Shown: piece after piece, positions 29,842 through 41,760 of the stretch | How positions within the stretch are numbered: position 1 is the first letter of the stretch | Layout of the letters: each line of letters begins with the position of its first letter | Source of the DNA: Theileria orientalis strain Shintoku | Lineage: Eukaryota; Apicomplexa; Aconoidasida; Piroplasmida; Theileriidae | NCBI RefSeq assembly: GCF_000740895.1 | Contig: NC_025260.1 | Location: 1,034,001 to 1,098,000 of the forward strand | DNA: 64,000 bases | Reading direction: 5' to 3' | Made by a program: the position numbers and the translations under genes | Notes under the pieces: generated by a model | Told to the model about the DNA's origin: nothing | The model's database searches: none | Seen by the model: the letters and a program-made list of their open reading frames with translations, nothing else

Positions 29842-32800
29842 ATGGACTTATGTTCCTCTCAAAACTTTTTGGGATCACTTCTCAGTTACGACGACTGGTT
29901 GGAGGAAAAATTGAGTAATACGCAGAAGATCGACTCAAATTGTATAGCTTTTAGGTCGATCTTCAAGGATGAAAGGGAAAAGGCTGGAATAGAGTTGCAG
30001 AAAAGAAGAAAGGAAGCAGAAGATGAGCAATCGGAGTCGTCCCTGCTCACTTTAGAAAAAGATCAAAGATCGATAATGTGCGATAGCACCTCAACAAAAA
30101 TTGGCCTTAGACCGACGTCGAAGGAGGTATTCCAGAATCTGATAACGAGAAGGAGCAATTCAGGAAGACAAATACAACTAATCGACACGACACTAAACCC
30201 ACCCACGAGTTGTAAAAGTAACGAGCAAAATCACGTAAACTATCAACACACGAACATGTTAACGAAAAACAATATCGATAACATAGAAACGAAGTTGACT
30301 GCAGCAAGTAAAAACACGAAGAGTCAAGTAAACGGAAACGCTACAACAACACCAGAAGGACCTGAAAATGTGATTAGTAGATTAGTTGGAAGTGAAATGG
30401 AATGTAAAGAAATTAATGGAATAGATATGACTAGATTGAGTACAATGGATAGTTTGAAGACGACGAGGTACGAAGAGTCGGACTACAGAGATCACGAAGA
30501 TAAGTACCTGCTGCTGCTGGAGAAAATAAGAAGAAGAGGATTCGAGCCGAAGACGCTGGGAGAAGTGCTAAAAAGTAGAAATAAGAAGTGGGCGAAAACA
30601 CAGTGCATACACGCGAGCGCAAAGGAGGACTTCATAAGACACCTGCAAATGTACAAAAATCAGTTTAAGTCGTACAATAAGACGCCAGACGGCTGGATAG
30701 CGAAGGACTACCACGAAACGTACATGACAAGTAAGACGAAGAGTAGAAGCACCTCAGTGAAGGAAAGAACAACAAGCGTAGCACAAGAGTCAGCAGACAA
30801 AGACGAAAGAGAAAAAAGATGGAGAGAAAGAGATAAAGCAAGAGATAATATGATTAATGGAACAAGTAGATCAACCAGCGTTAACGGAAAGAATGGAAAC
30901 GGAAGTAAGAATAGTAATAATACAGATGGAAAGAGTAAAAGTAGAAGTAGTAGCGTGAGTAGCTCAACGGGAAAGAGTAGCACAGGAGTAAGTAGCAGTA
31001 ACAGCAGTGGAGGGAATTTACGTGGTAGGAGTCGACTGAACGATAATAGTAGCATAAGTAGTAGTAAAAGCAGTAACAGTAGCAGTAGCAGTAGCAGTAA
31101 ATACAGTAGTAAAAGTAACAGTAGCACGAATAGTGGTAAAAGTGGCGCCGGAAACACACGTACCGGCGCAAAAAACAGTGGAAGTAACACAGAGATGGAT
31201 AATGGTAGTAACACACGAAACAGCACGAGTAAGGGGCCGAAAGGTAATAAAGATCAAGGTACTAACACACAGAATGGAAAAAGTACCAAAAGTAACAGTA
31301 AAAGCGCAAAAAAGAGTAACAGTGCGAGTTGCAACACACAGATTGGCAACATTAATACACTAATGACCAGTGGAGCCAGCACGAGCAATAACACAAATGA
31401 CACCTACGGTGCTGACAGTGACAGTAAAATTAACGAGAGTAAAAGTAACGGATTTAATTACAATAGTATCGCTAGTAAAACCGGGGCAGAATATGGAGTG
31501 AAAGCATGCGGAGGAGAGAGTGGCCACGTCGGAACGAGTGGATACAGTGACGACTGCGAACTCCTGGCGAGAGAAACGGGAGACGACGAGATGAGGAACG
31601 AAGGCATGGTGTGGAGCAGCATCATATTCTGCCCAAATTTCAGACCAGGAGGAGAGATCGTGCACAGGTACTCGAGAAGAACGGAAAAGACGTACAACAC
31701 GCTCTACAAAACGATCAAAGACGGCTGGGTGCACCCGAATCTGCTGGTGTGCCTAATCAGAGACGCGACGCACCCAGTGAGGTTCGCAACGCCGCCGGAT
31801 CAGGACTGCTACACAGCAATATACACAGGGCCCGAGATCAGCGAAAGCATGAACACGAAGGTGATCTTCGGAGAGTACACAGGCATCGTCTACAGAGAGG
31901 ACTCGATCCCAGACTCGATCTTCGAGTACGCATTTGAGCTAAACTTCACGTCGGCATCCTGGGTGGACGCGGAGCTGGAGTACAGGAACGACAAGCAGTA
32001 CATAAGGGACATGAACGGAACGATTTTCCTCCCGAACAACTCGAAGTACGTGCTCGACAGCAGCCACGCGTTCAACGAGCTGTCAATGGTGAACCACTGC
32101 CAGTCGATCGGAGCGTACGGAGGAGAGTACTTCTTGCAGGCAAACTGCGAGTGGCAGCAGGTGATATTCGACGGCTGGCCGCACGTTATCCTGACGAACA
32201 AGCAGGGCGTGAAGATACAGACTGGCGACGAGCTGATTGCGGATTTCGGGGCGCTCTGGTTCCAGAAGGTCGAGGAGAACTGCCACAGGCAGCTGAAGAG
32301 GGAGTTGATCCAGTACCGCCTGCTCCACAGCAACCTGAAGCCTACGGTGACCTACGAAGCATACGGACCAGGGTATCTGCAGAGCGTGAGAAGGCAGCTG
32401 ATGAAAGGAGAAGACGGGGGCCGTACCGAGGAAGGGTTGGCAGCTATCAGCATGGGCGATGGCGTTGGTGGCAACGTTGGCACGGGCTATGGCGGCCACA
32501 GTATCACCGGCACCTACGGTTGTGGTATAGATGCCAGCGGTAACGTTTATGGGACTAGTACATACGGCGACCACGGCAGTGGCGGCGACGCTCACAATAA
32601 CGTCTGCAGCAGCCATGGAGCCTACAGTGTTAGCAACGGTGCCTGCAGCTGTAACGGCCGTGGCCCCTATAGTCTTTGTAACGGTACCTCCAACTACAAT
32701 GACCACGCTTGTAGCTACAACAGCTATGGCACTTACAATGGCAATAGTCACACAGCTGGCACCTATAACAGCCATGGCAACAACCCTTGTAACTATAACT

Positions 32801-35800
32801 GTCATGTCGGTAGCAAAGGCACGTATAACACCCATGCAAATAACCACAGTGCCTACAATGACTACGCTGGCTTCAACCATGGCTCAGGCAGTAGCCACAA
32901 CGGGAACCCGTACGTCAGTAACAGGGCGGTCAACGGAATGGACAAAGCGAGGTTTGAGCTGCTGAGGCAGGAGCTGCCTGTGGACAAGAGCCTGGACGAC
33001 CTGGACGTGTGCGTGGTGAACAACAACACGTCGTACGTGTGCGCAATCTGTCTGGACGAGGACCTCAACGTTAACCCGAACACGTCGACGAAGAAGCTGC
33101 TGCAGCAAAGAGCGCCGCCGAACGCAAGTAACATGGCGAACAAGGAGGAAATGGGATACAGAGACGACGAGGACGAAGACGAGTGCATAGTGTGCGACGG
33201 CTGCGACAGAATATTCCACACGAAGTGCCTGCAGGACGTGACGAGCACAGCAATGAACTACATACAGATGGACGTCTACGGCGCAAAGTTCATCGACTTC
33301 AACACGTACCTGAAGACGGGCTCGGGAGGACCGGGAGAAAAGGTGGCCGCGGGAATCGGAGGAAAGCTCGACCTGAGTCTGAGGAAGTGGTACTGCATGT
33401 ACTGCAGGTACCTCTGCAAGCAGATCATTCAGCACGACCTGAACCAGGACTTCATGCCGCTGCAGTCGTGCATCTACGTCTCAAGCAACGCGCCGGCGAC
33501 CGCGGGAGGAAAGGCGCCGTCGAGCGCGGAGGGAAGCACGGGCCTAGAAGAGGCCAGCGGTCTGAACAGAGCGGACATGGCCGACGTGACGACGACGACG
33601 ACGAGCAGCAGCAGCAGCGGTGACTCGGCGAACGAAGACAACGACATCGATATGGACGCGGCCAACAGCGTTAGCAACGGAAGCATCGACGACAGCAGTA
33701 GTGGCGGTGTGGGCGAGAGTGAGGATAATGTGTCAGAAAGTGTAAAAGGTAGTGTTGTCGGTTGTTTGAGCGGCCTGACAAAGGTAAACAGTGTTGATGG
33801 TTTGAGCAGCGGCATTGTGAAGAGAGGTCAAGTAAACAATGATATTGTTGACAGTAGTAGTATAAACAATTGCAATGTAAACAATGCTAGTATAAACAAT
33901 TGCAATGTAAACAATGCTAGTGTGAACAATTGCAATGTAACCAGTGCCAGTATTGTTGACAGTCGTAGTCTAAGCAGTGCTAGTGTAAACAATGGTGCCA
34001 GCAGCAGTGGAAATGTAAGTAGTAGTTTAAGCAATGCAGTGGGTAGATTGGTAGGCACAAGTGCAGTCTCGAGTAGCAGTAAAAAGGAAAAGTCGGATCA
34101 GGAAAAGCTGCTGAACCTTAACAAGATAACGAACTACATAAATAAGCTGACGAGCTTTAACCTGAGTAACAACTACGACGACGTGGACCTGGAGAGCGTG
34201 GGCACGTGCGTGAACAACGACCTGGGAGATAGTAGAAGCGGAAACCAAATGAACATTGACGATGAAGGAGTGGAAGTAGGTGACATGGCAGAAGTGTATG
34301 GCGGTGTAAACTATATAGATGTAGATAGGCACGGTACGAATGATAGGACGATGACAGGTGGTGTTTCGACGAGTGGTGGTGTCACAGCCAGTGGCGATGT
34401 TGGTTGTAACACTAACGACAGTGTAGCTGGTAGAAGCGAAGCTGCTGATAGTGCGTCTAGCAACGGAGATAGCAGTTATGGGTATCCAGGAATGGCGGAG
34501 TCGAGTAACAACGGAGATGAGGAAAGCGGGCAAGATACGTCGACGAATATGGAAGATGGCAGTGGAAGGTCAGAGTGTGTAAGAAGTAACGAAGCGGAGG
34601 AAGGAGAGAAGAAGAAAAAGGAAAAAAATAAAATGTATAAAAGGAAAGATAATGTGTTCGGAAGGTACGCGAAGAGAAGAAAGAAGAGAGTGCAAGTGAT
34701 AAAGAAAAAATCGACACTGTTTAAAGGAAATAGCATTAAGACTATGCATAGAATGAAGCTGGTGAATAAGCCCACGACACTGGAGATAGCGAAGCACCTG
34801 ATAAAGCAGAAGATACTCTCGCTGACCTCGGATAGAGTAAACATAGGGCAGATAAGGCTGTTTGGAAACTACACGAACTACGGATGCAATTTCGGAAAGA
34901 TCAACGCGAAGATAAAGAACCTGTTCAACATAAACCTGTTTAACCTGGGACTGATAGACCTGTCGAGCACCAAGGGAGAGTCAGGGAGCCTGAAGAGCAC
35001 GAGTGGACCCAAGTGTGTAAAGGTGGACGAGGCGCAGGGAGAAAGCGCACACGAGCGTCTGCAGAGAGAAGTGGAGAAGAACAAGCAGCAGTGCGACAGT
35101 CAGTGGGATCATGGAAGTTACCAACGAGACCAAAAGCAGCACTACGGGAGTAAAGAGCAGAAGAACTGCCATCACCAACTACTAGAGCTACAAAGGACTC
35201 AGCAGCAACTTCATATGAGCGAAGGTGGCGACGCGAAGTTGAAGAGGTATCAGCAGAGTAACGGAACGGGCACAAGGAGTGGGCAGTACATTCAGGCAGA
35301 TGAAGTGATTAGTGAGAGGAGAGGAGCGTATGCAGGCGGCAGCAGCAGCGGCACCGGATATCAGCACTACGGCGCACAAGGAGATGCAAGCTATCAGCAG
35401 CAGTATAAGCACTACGAAGGCAGAAGAAGCAGCCAGGCGGGCCATTACGGGTACCAACAGGTGGCGCCGGAAAGGACAAACGCGCTAATTGACCCGTACA
35501 ACGTGAACTTGCACCGCTGCCTTAAGGATGGCGCATCCATGGCACTGGATAAGGAGACAGGCCTGTACTTGGACACAGATGAAATATATACGGAGCTAGA
35601 TTCGCAAAACGTGCACGCACAGATACACCGGAGACTGAGAGAGTCGTCAACGAATGCAGGAAGGATAGGAGTGCCAGCAAGGGGATACGGGAACAGCAGG
35701 AGCAGAGAACGCGACGAGCACGCGCACTATAGTAATGTGGAGGGAGTTGCGGCCAGATACAGAGACAACTGCCGCAAGCAACAGTACAGCTACAGGGACG

Positions 35801-38800
35801 ACGGGTCTGAGCACAGCTACAAGGACGGAGCGACGACATACAGAGACGGGTCGCCCAGATACGCAGATGGATCGGCCACCTACAGAGAAGGGTCTGCTGG
35901 CTATAGAGAAGCGTCTAGATACGGAGATGGGTCTAGGGTATATAGAGACGTGTCGACAGGCTACAGAGAAGTATCGCCCAGGCCAGGAGGGCCTCCAGCA
36001 TATAGAAGTGAGGGCGTGGCATGCAAGTTGGTCGACCCGTTTCAGAAAAAGGGAGAAGGCCAGCTCAACAAGTACAGAAGTGACCAGACCAGTAGATACA
36101 GCAACTATAGCTACAGCAGTGGGCACGACTATTACAAAGGCTACGGCATGGTTACCGACAGAGATAGCTGGGGGTCGCAATCGCAGGTGCACTCAGTGTT
36201 ACAAGCACAGACGCAGTCGTACGCACCAACGTACTCGGTTCCACAAGGACAGCAGCAGCAGTACTCGCGAACACAGTCTGAGTTGAAGAGACCCGTTGAC
36301 ATAGGTGAATACGGAGCAGAAGGGTATGCTGATTGTGGTGCGAGTGTTGGCACTAGTACTGGCAATAGTACAGGCAATAGTACTGGCATTAGCACTGGTG
36401 CTACCAATGCTGGCATTGGAGCTAGTAAAACCAGTGGCGGTGTTAAGGGTAACGCTAAAAGCGCTAATGCGAGTGCCAGCGATGGCAGGAAGCAGGAGAC
36501 GCAGGAAGCCAACGAATTCTGCAACGCGGCTAACGACGGCAGCAAGGTGAGTCGAGAGACTGACTCGAGCGTGGTGGGAAACGTAGTCGACTACCTTAAC
36601 TGCAGATACCTGGCGGGAATGTGGCAGCTGGAGCCCTTTGCAATCTTCGGAGAAGCAGTGAGAGTCTGCGTGGAGTGCAACAGGAAGTGCGGGCCCAAGG
36701 CGAACGTGTACGTGTGCAGAATACTGAAGAGGCACCTGGGAGGCAACTTCGACCACCCGAAGGCGACTAACGTGGAGCAGATGAGAGAGTTGATACTGAT
36801 AGCGTACGAGCAGCACGTGTCGTACCTGCTGAGGCTGCTGGTCCTGAAGAACGTGACGATAGACTTCCTGGTCAAGTTGGCGCTGCACTTCATAACACAG
36901 CCGTTCTGCAAGAATCAGCAGTCGCCAGCAAGCGTGAGCACAGCAGGCGGTGTGGCTACGCCCAATAATGGGAATGGAGTCATTGCAGGGGTTGGGAACA
37001 TCTTCAGCGGAATAAAGTTGGACAGGTCGCCGGTTAGCAGTAGAACGGGCGGAGTCGGCAGTAGCGATGCCGCTACCAACGGTTCCGGTACGAGTGGCAA
37101 CACTGATGTTAGGACGAATGCTAACTCTGGTGCTACTGATGTTAGGACGAATGCTAACACCAGTTATAGTAGTAGTGCCAAGGCAAATGTGAACGCTAAT
37201 GCTTACACTAGTAGTAACGTGAATGTCGCCAGTGATGGTACAGACGGTCGTGCAGGAGTAGCAAATTCAGGCAAAGACATGGCAACGGATTCACAGGGCC
37301 AGGCAAATGGCACTAAGAGTACTAGTGGCAATGCAAGCAGTACGACGTCGAAGATGTGTAACGGAAATGAACGTGGCAATGGCGGAGTGAATTCTAACAG
37401 CCTGCTGACAAACGCAAACCTGTTGGCAAACACTAACAAGCTGACGACAAACACGTGCATGAAAAACACACAGGCCCACTTCAGTAACCTGCTCGCGAAG
37501 AACCCAATAGAAATAGCACAGGCCAGGAGGACGGAAATGATGAACATATTGATGAAAACGAGCATACTGAGTAACATTTACGATAACAATAGCAGTAACA
37601 CGCTGATGAGTAAAGTGTTAAGTAGCAGTGTTGCCAATGGCACCAACAGTAACACTAGTTCCAGTACCAAAAACACACAGAGCGCATGTAATACTAGCCT
37701 TAATGCTAACGCTCACTATACCAACATCAACTATACCAATCAAACCAATGCACATAACACCAACTATACAAATCAAACAAATGCACATAACACCAACTCT
37801 ACCAATCAAACCAACGCACGTAACACCAACTCTACCAATCAAACCAATGCACGTAACACCAACTCTACTAATCAAACCAATAGCACTACCAACAACACGA
37901 AAAACACCAACAATAAAAGCACCAATAGTAACATGTTGGCCTCTAATAACCCACTATCGCCGAAGAATAAAGTAGAAAGCCTGAGCACTAGCGTAAACAT
38001 GAAAGGAGATTTGAGGCACTGCAATGAAGATAGCACGGCCAATGGCACGAACGCAGGGAAGAGCGCAGCAAGCAGCAATGTTAAGAACGACGATGACGCA
38101 GCAGTCAGCGGCAACAACGTAGCGCCACTAACGAACAGTCTCATGAGCACCACGAGTGTCCCGGTAAACCTGAACGAGATGAGCAAGAAGGAAAGAAGAG
38201 AGTACATGAAGAACTATAGAAAGGAAAGGCGGAACAAGGAGATGCTCTCAGTGCAGGTGAGCGAGTTTGTTAGAGCAATAGCATACAACATGCGGAGAGT
38301 ACCAAACGGAGACGGCACCTTCAACTACGCGCTCCTCGAGACGCTGGGAGGCCTGGAGAAGGACTTCGTGCGTCTGGTCGACTGCGGAGACATCTGCAGC
38401 TACATCAACGACCTGGCGAGCTACATGTGCTTCAGCAACGACCAGGTGCCCAGCAACATTCAGCAGATCCTCTCGCGGGAGGAGCTGTCAAGATTCGCAC
38501 ACTTCAGGCGCCACCTGATGAAGGAGCCAGGGTTCTTCGGCAACGACGTGAGCGGGGCTAACACAAACGCCTCGTCGGACTACAACGACCCGTTCCCGAC
38601 GCCCCAGTACAACGACCCGGGCACTGCGAGCCAGGGGAGCAGCGCGAGCAAGAGCGATAGCAGCGAGTCGGGCAAGAGGCCGAAGGAAGAGGACGACTTC
38701 GTGCCGCTGCTGGGAATAAGGCCGGGGCGGTCAGTGCTGTACCGCAAGTTCTCGGACGGATACTACCAAGGTAAGTGGAGTGTGCGTTCGCGTGCTCTTG

Positions 38801-39225
38801 AGTTGCCACTGGTGGCAATTGAGCTAGACAGTTAAGTAGGTTAGGCAACTAGTTAGCTGGCGGGCGCCGATGAGTGTAAGCGCCGCTCTTCGACTATAAT
38901 AAACTCCATAGGCATCGTGAGCACCTACGGAAACTCATCGTACTTTAAGATCGAGTACAGCGACGGGGACGACGAGCTCATGGACCCGCTGGACCTGCTC
39001 AACGAGCTTGTCGGGAACCTGAACAACATCAAGAGCGTTCTGCTTCAGCTGTCCTCAAACGACATCAGGAACTACCAGTACCTGCTTCTCCTCAGGGGAC
39101 ACAACGTCAACAGCGCTGCCGGGAAGGACAGGCTAGAGGAGCTGTGCACGCAGCTCAGGAATTACATGCTCAATCAGCTGGTACACAACAAGGTCGGTTC
39201 CAGGAAGTACAAAAAAAGGTCATGA
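29842..39225 (+). CDS. Giant SET/PHD/Tudor-like chromatin protein
   Basis: Exon 1 (29842-38770) and exon 2 (38912-39225) join in phase 1 over a 141-nt intron; 3080 residues. A low-complexity S/N/K/T region fills about 300-560. A SET domain lies at about 670-815: VIFGEYTG, then NELSMVNHC (the NHS/C pocket motif with N-H-C) and GDELIADFGALWF (post-motif). A PHD finger lies at about 1060-1190: YVCAICLDE, ECIVCDGCDRIFHTKCL, WYCMYCRYLC, with a long loop between its halves. A cysteine motif is near 2275 (CVECNRKCG). A helical region sits near 2795-2880. A Tudor-like domain spans the intron (RKFSDGYYQGIVSTYG, then FKIEYSDGDDEL), like plant PTM/DIR17 Tudors. Likely a histone lysine methyltransferase; the target residue cannot be read from sequence. 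Confidence 0.88.
33859..33948 (+). repeat. 30-bp x 3 coding repeat in SET gene
   Basis: Three 30-bp units encode ten-residue N/C/V/S-rich repeats (S-I-N-N-C-N-V-N-N-A type). Confidence 0.9.
37729..37880 (+). repeat. 33-bp x 4.6 coding repeat in SET gene
   Basis: Units at 37729, 37762, 37795, 37828 and a partial at 37861 encode an 11-residue Asn/Thr-rich repeat (NSTNQTNARNT type), a potential N-glycosylation-like pattern but in a nuclear protein. Confidence 0.92.
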
Positions 39226-40275
39226 ATAATGATTTAAAAATTAACGTATATATTAGATACCGTTTTATATGGGCAGGAGTTTAGATCAATAAGAGATGCA
39301 TGATGGGCGAAGGGGGGTCGGGGTGTGTTATAGGGAAAGTGTTACACACATTTGTGTATATAGTATTTGATGAAAAATGTTTAGCATTTATTGACTATCA
39401 ATCAGAGGGTAAATTGATAAGTAAGATTGTATATTAATATAATATCAATAGGATGGAAGGTGTAATAAAAATAGCGATTTATTCGGTGGTAGTTGGTTGG
39501 ATTCCATATTTTTTTATATGGAATGTTAAAGTATCATAGCAATAAATATGTATGCACCAAAACGGTATGTATTATTTGAAAATGTAGCTAAGACAGTGAG
39601 ATAATAGACGATGGGGGACAAAAATGTAAAATATTTTGATATGATGGATTTATGCCCAGTTTAACGGATATAACTGGTATATATATTCAAAACATGATGG
39701 AACGTAGTACTTGGAACGATTGGTGTTTGACAATTTGTTTGACCTGGTAGGTGTACCGATTAGACAGGATCTTTATGGTGATGAGATTGGTCTATGGAGT
39801 ATGGTACTACAATTGTTTTTGTACTTGTTAATCTCCTTGTTTATGAGATAGGCTCATTATCCCTGAGGATAATTGTTATACGTAATAAAGGGATAAGGTG
39901 ATAGTTGTACCAATTTGACTTTGTGATAAAGGTTATTAGTATAATTTTATTCGTATCGCATTCTCTTTAATTATTCAGTTGGTATATATGGCTTGTTAGT
40001 TTTTATTGTTACATCTTATCGCATAAAGTAATTTTAGATTTGTATTAATTTTATTTTGTTATATAAGGCTGTCCATTACTCATCTCCTTAACCTTTATCT
40101 TGTATCACCTTATCATATGTACTCGGTTATATTGGTGTTATGTATTAATTATATGTGAAATTGTTACTTTATTTCTTTTTATCGTTTTGGTTTTTGCTTC
40201 TATAATGATCAATGTAAATATTGGTATTATCCTATCCATGGTTTATATATTTTATTGTTAGTAATTATAGGTATC
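39226..40275. other. AT-rich upstream region of Tpr-like gene 1
   Basis: No coding frame. Contains the 39352-39823 duplicated segment and, just after it, a 7-bp inverted repeat (attatcc-ctga-ggataat, 39856-39873) that is conserved upstream of gene 2 at 43485-43502. Confidence 0.6.
39352..39823. repeat. Near-identical upstream segment, copy 1
   Basis: About 470 bp nearly identical to 42981-43452, starting ttgtgtatatagtatttg in both. It lies upstream of Tpr-like gene 1; no open frame is shared. Confidence 0.95.
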
Positions 40276-41760
40276 ATGAGCGACGGGGTATCGGGAAAAC
40301 AGCAACAGTCGGTAGGTAGCCCTATTACCTGTAAGGCAATTGTTGCCATGGGTTCTGTGGCCCTCCATATTATGTTTTTCCAGCTTGAAGTTATATCAGC
40401 CCAAGTTGCTATAGCCTTTAATATACCAGTACAGACTACCAGTATTTATCTGGAAAAATTGTTTGGAATTAGATTCCTTGCATTTGTGCTAGGAGTAACA
40501 ATAGAGTACTTCATTTTTAGAATATATTCTGAACTAAATCCAACTACCGCAAATTGGACACGTGTTATAATGAATGAGACAGCATTTGGATTAATGTTAT
40601 TTGCTAGAATAATATTATTTATCGTAACGATGTGTTCATCAAATCTAGCTTATCATGTTTATTTTGCTTTGGCTTTCGAATCATTTGCACTAGGATCAGT
40701 AGGCGGATCTATTTTTGCTGTTGTTCCACAACATGTAGCAGTTCACGTGTTGTCTGCACATCTATCGCGTCTTCTAACATTCCTAGTTCAGTTCTTCTTA
40801 GATTTAGCCTTTAAGGATTCACTACCAAAAATCAAGTTTCAATTCTTCTTCTGTGTTATATTAAATGCTATTGCGTGTGGGTGTTTCTACCACTACCATC
40901 ATAATATAGGATGCTCTGACATACTAAAGCCAGCTACGCAAGAGGAGACTCACAATAAGGAAAATAAAGAAACATCTGGGAATGGAACAAGCAGCGGAAG
41001 CGAAAATAATGGTCAGAGTACAAACGGAAATGGAAACGGAAAAGAACAACCCGGGATGTATACAAAACCTCCGGTGACAAAAAATTTTATTGAGACGTTT
41101 GGTGCGGCCGCATCTCCCTTTTTGATGTATTCCATTGGATCTGTGCTGTTTGACACTCTTTTCCCTGGTATACTACCATACGCATTCATATCAAGAGAGA
41201 GAGCCCATATGGTTAACATGATATTGCCCATAGCTGGTATGACTGGTCCCGTTCTTCTGTTTATTCTGGAATCTGCAGGGAAGTTTGATAAATGGCATGA
41301 TGAATTTGATATAGCGTGGCTATGGGTAATTCCAATGACAATCGTATTTATATATTCCATATTAGCCGTACACACCAGAATACCATCCGCCAGAAGAATT
41401 ATTAATAATAGGCCAGTAGTTTTGGCTATGACATTTACAGGAGCATTAGGCAATAGCTTTATGGATCCGCTGAGCTTTGCAGGAGTTGCAAAAAAGCTGT
41501 TCTTGTCGGGATTTATTCCCGATATTGGAGTTCTTATGTTTCATCAATTTTTCTGTATATCAATCAGATTCTATCATTATAAGATTTCTGTCGGATACAA
41601 TGTTACTAGAATTGACCTAGGATATATCCTCCCTAAATTTAGACCTAATCACCGTATGTCTAAATGGAACACATTCTGGTATGTGCTGAGAACCACATTT
41701 AAAAAAGCTGGAAGAGATGCAATCAGTGATATGACAATGAACGTCAAAGAGTACCTCTAA
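40276..41760 (+). CDS. Tpr/Tar-like multi-pass membrane protein 1
   Basis: A single exon encodes 494 residues from the ATG at 40276 (MSDGVSGKQQQSVGSPITCK); the frame extends upstream only through a TTG. About ten hydrophobic helices, e.g. AIVAMGSVALHIMFFQLEV, ALGSVGGSIFAVVPQHVAVH, WLWVIPMTIVFIYSILAVH. A central Asn/Ser/Gly-rich loop (about 225-265) splits two helix bundles. The C-terminus has GYNVTRIDLGYILPKFRPNH. The architecture and tandem arrangement recall the Tpr (T. parva repeat) / Tar families; a transporter of the nucleoside-transporter or MFS kind is another possibility. Function unknown. Its 3' half is almost identical to that of gene 2. Confidence 0.8.
   Translation: MSDGVSGKQQQSVGSPITCKAIVAMGSVALHIMFFQLEVISAQVAIAFNIPVQTTSIYLEKLFGIRFLAFVLGVTIEYFIFRIYSELNPTTANWTRVIMNETAFGLMLFARIILFIVTMCSSNLAYHVYFALAFESFALGSVGGSIFAVVPQHVAVHVLSAHLSRLLTFLVQFFLDLAFKDSLPKIKFQFFFCVILNAIACGCFYHYHHNIGCSDILKPATQEETHNKENKETSGNGTSSGSENNGQSTNGNGNGKEQPGMYTKPPVTKNFIETFGAAASPFLMYSIGSVLFDTLFPGILPYAFISRERAHMVNMILPIAGMTGPVLLFILESAGKFDKWHDEFDIAWLWVIPMTIVFIYSILAVHTRIPSARRIINNRPVVLAMTFTGALGNSFMDPLSFAGVAKKLFLSGFIPDIGVLMFHQFFCISIRFYHYKISVGYNVTRIDLGYILPKFRPNHRMSKWNTFWYVLRTTFKKAGRDAISDMTMNVKEYL

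Noticed and set aside
30708..31257. Minus-strand Leu- or Tyr-rich frames
   Set aside because: Reverse reading of serine/asparagine repeats in the SET gene.
32531..32965. Plus-strand Thr/Ala/Met-rich frame inside the SET gene
   Set aside because: Alternate-frame shadow of a Gly/Asn/Tyr-rich low-complexity segment.
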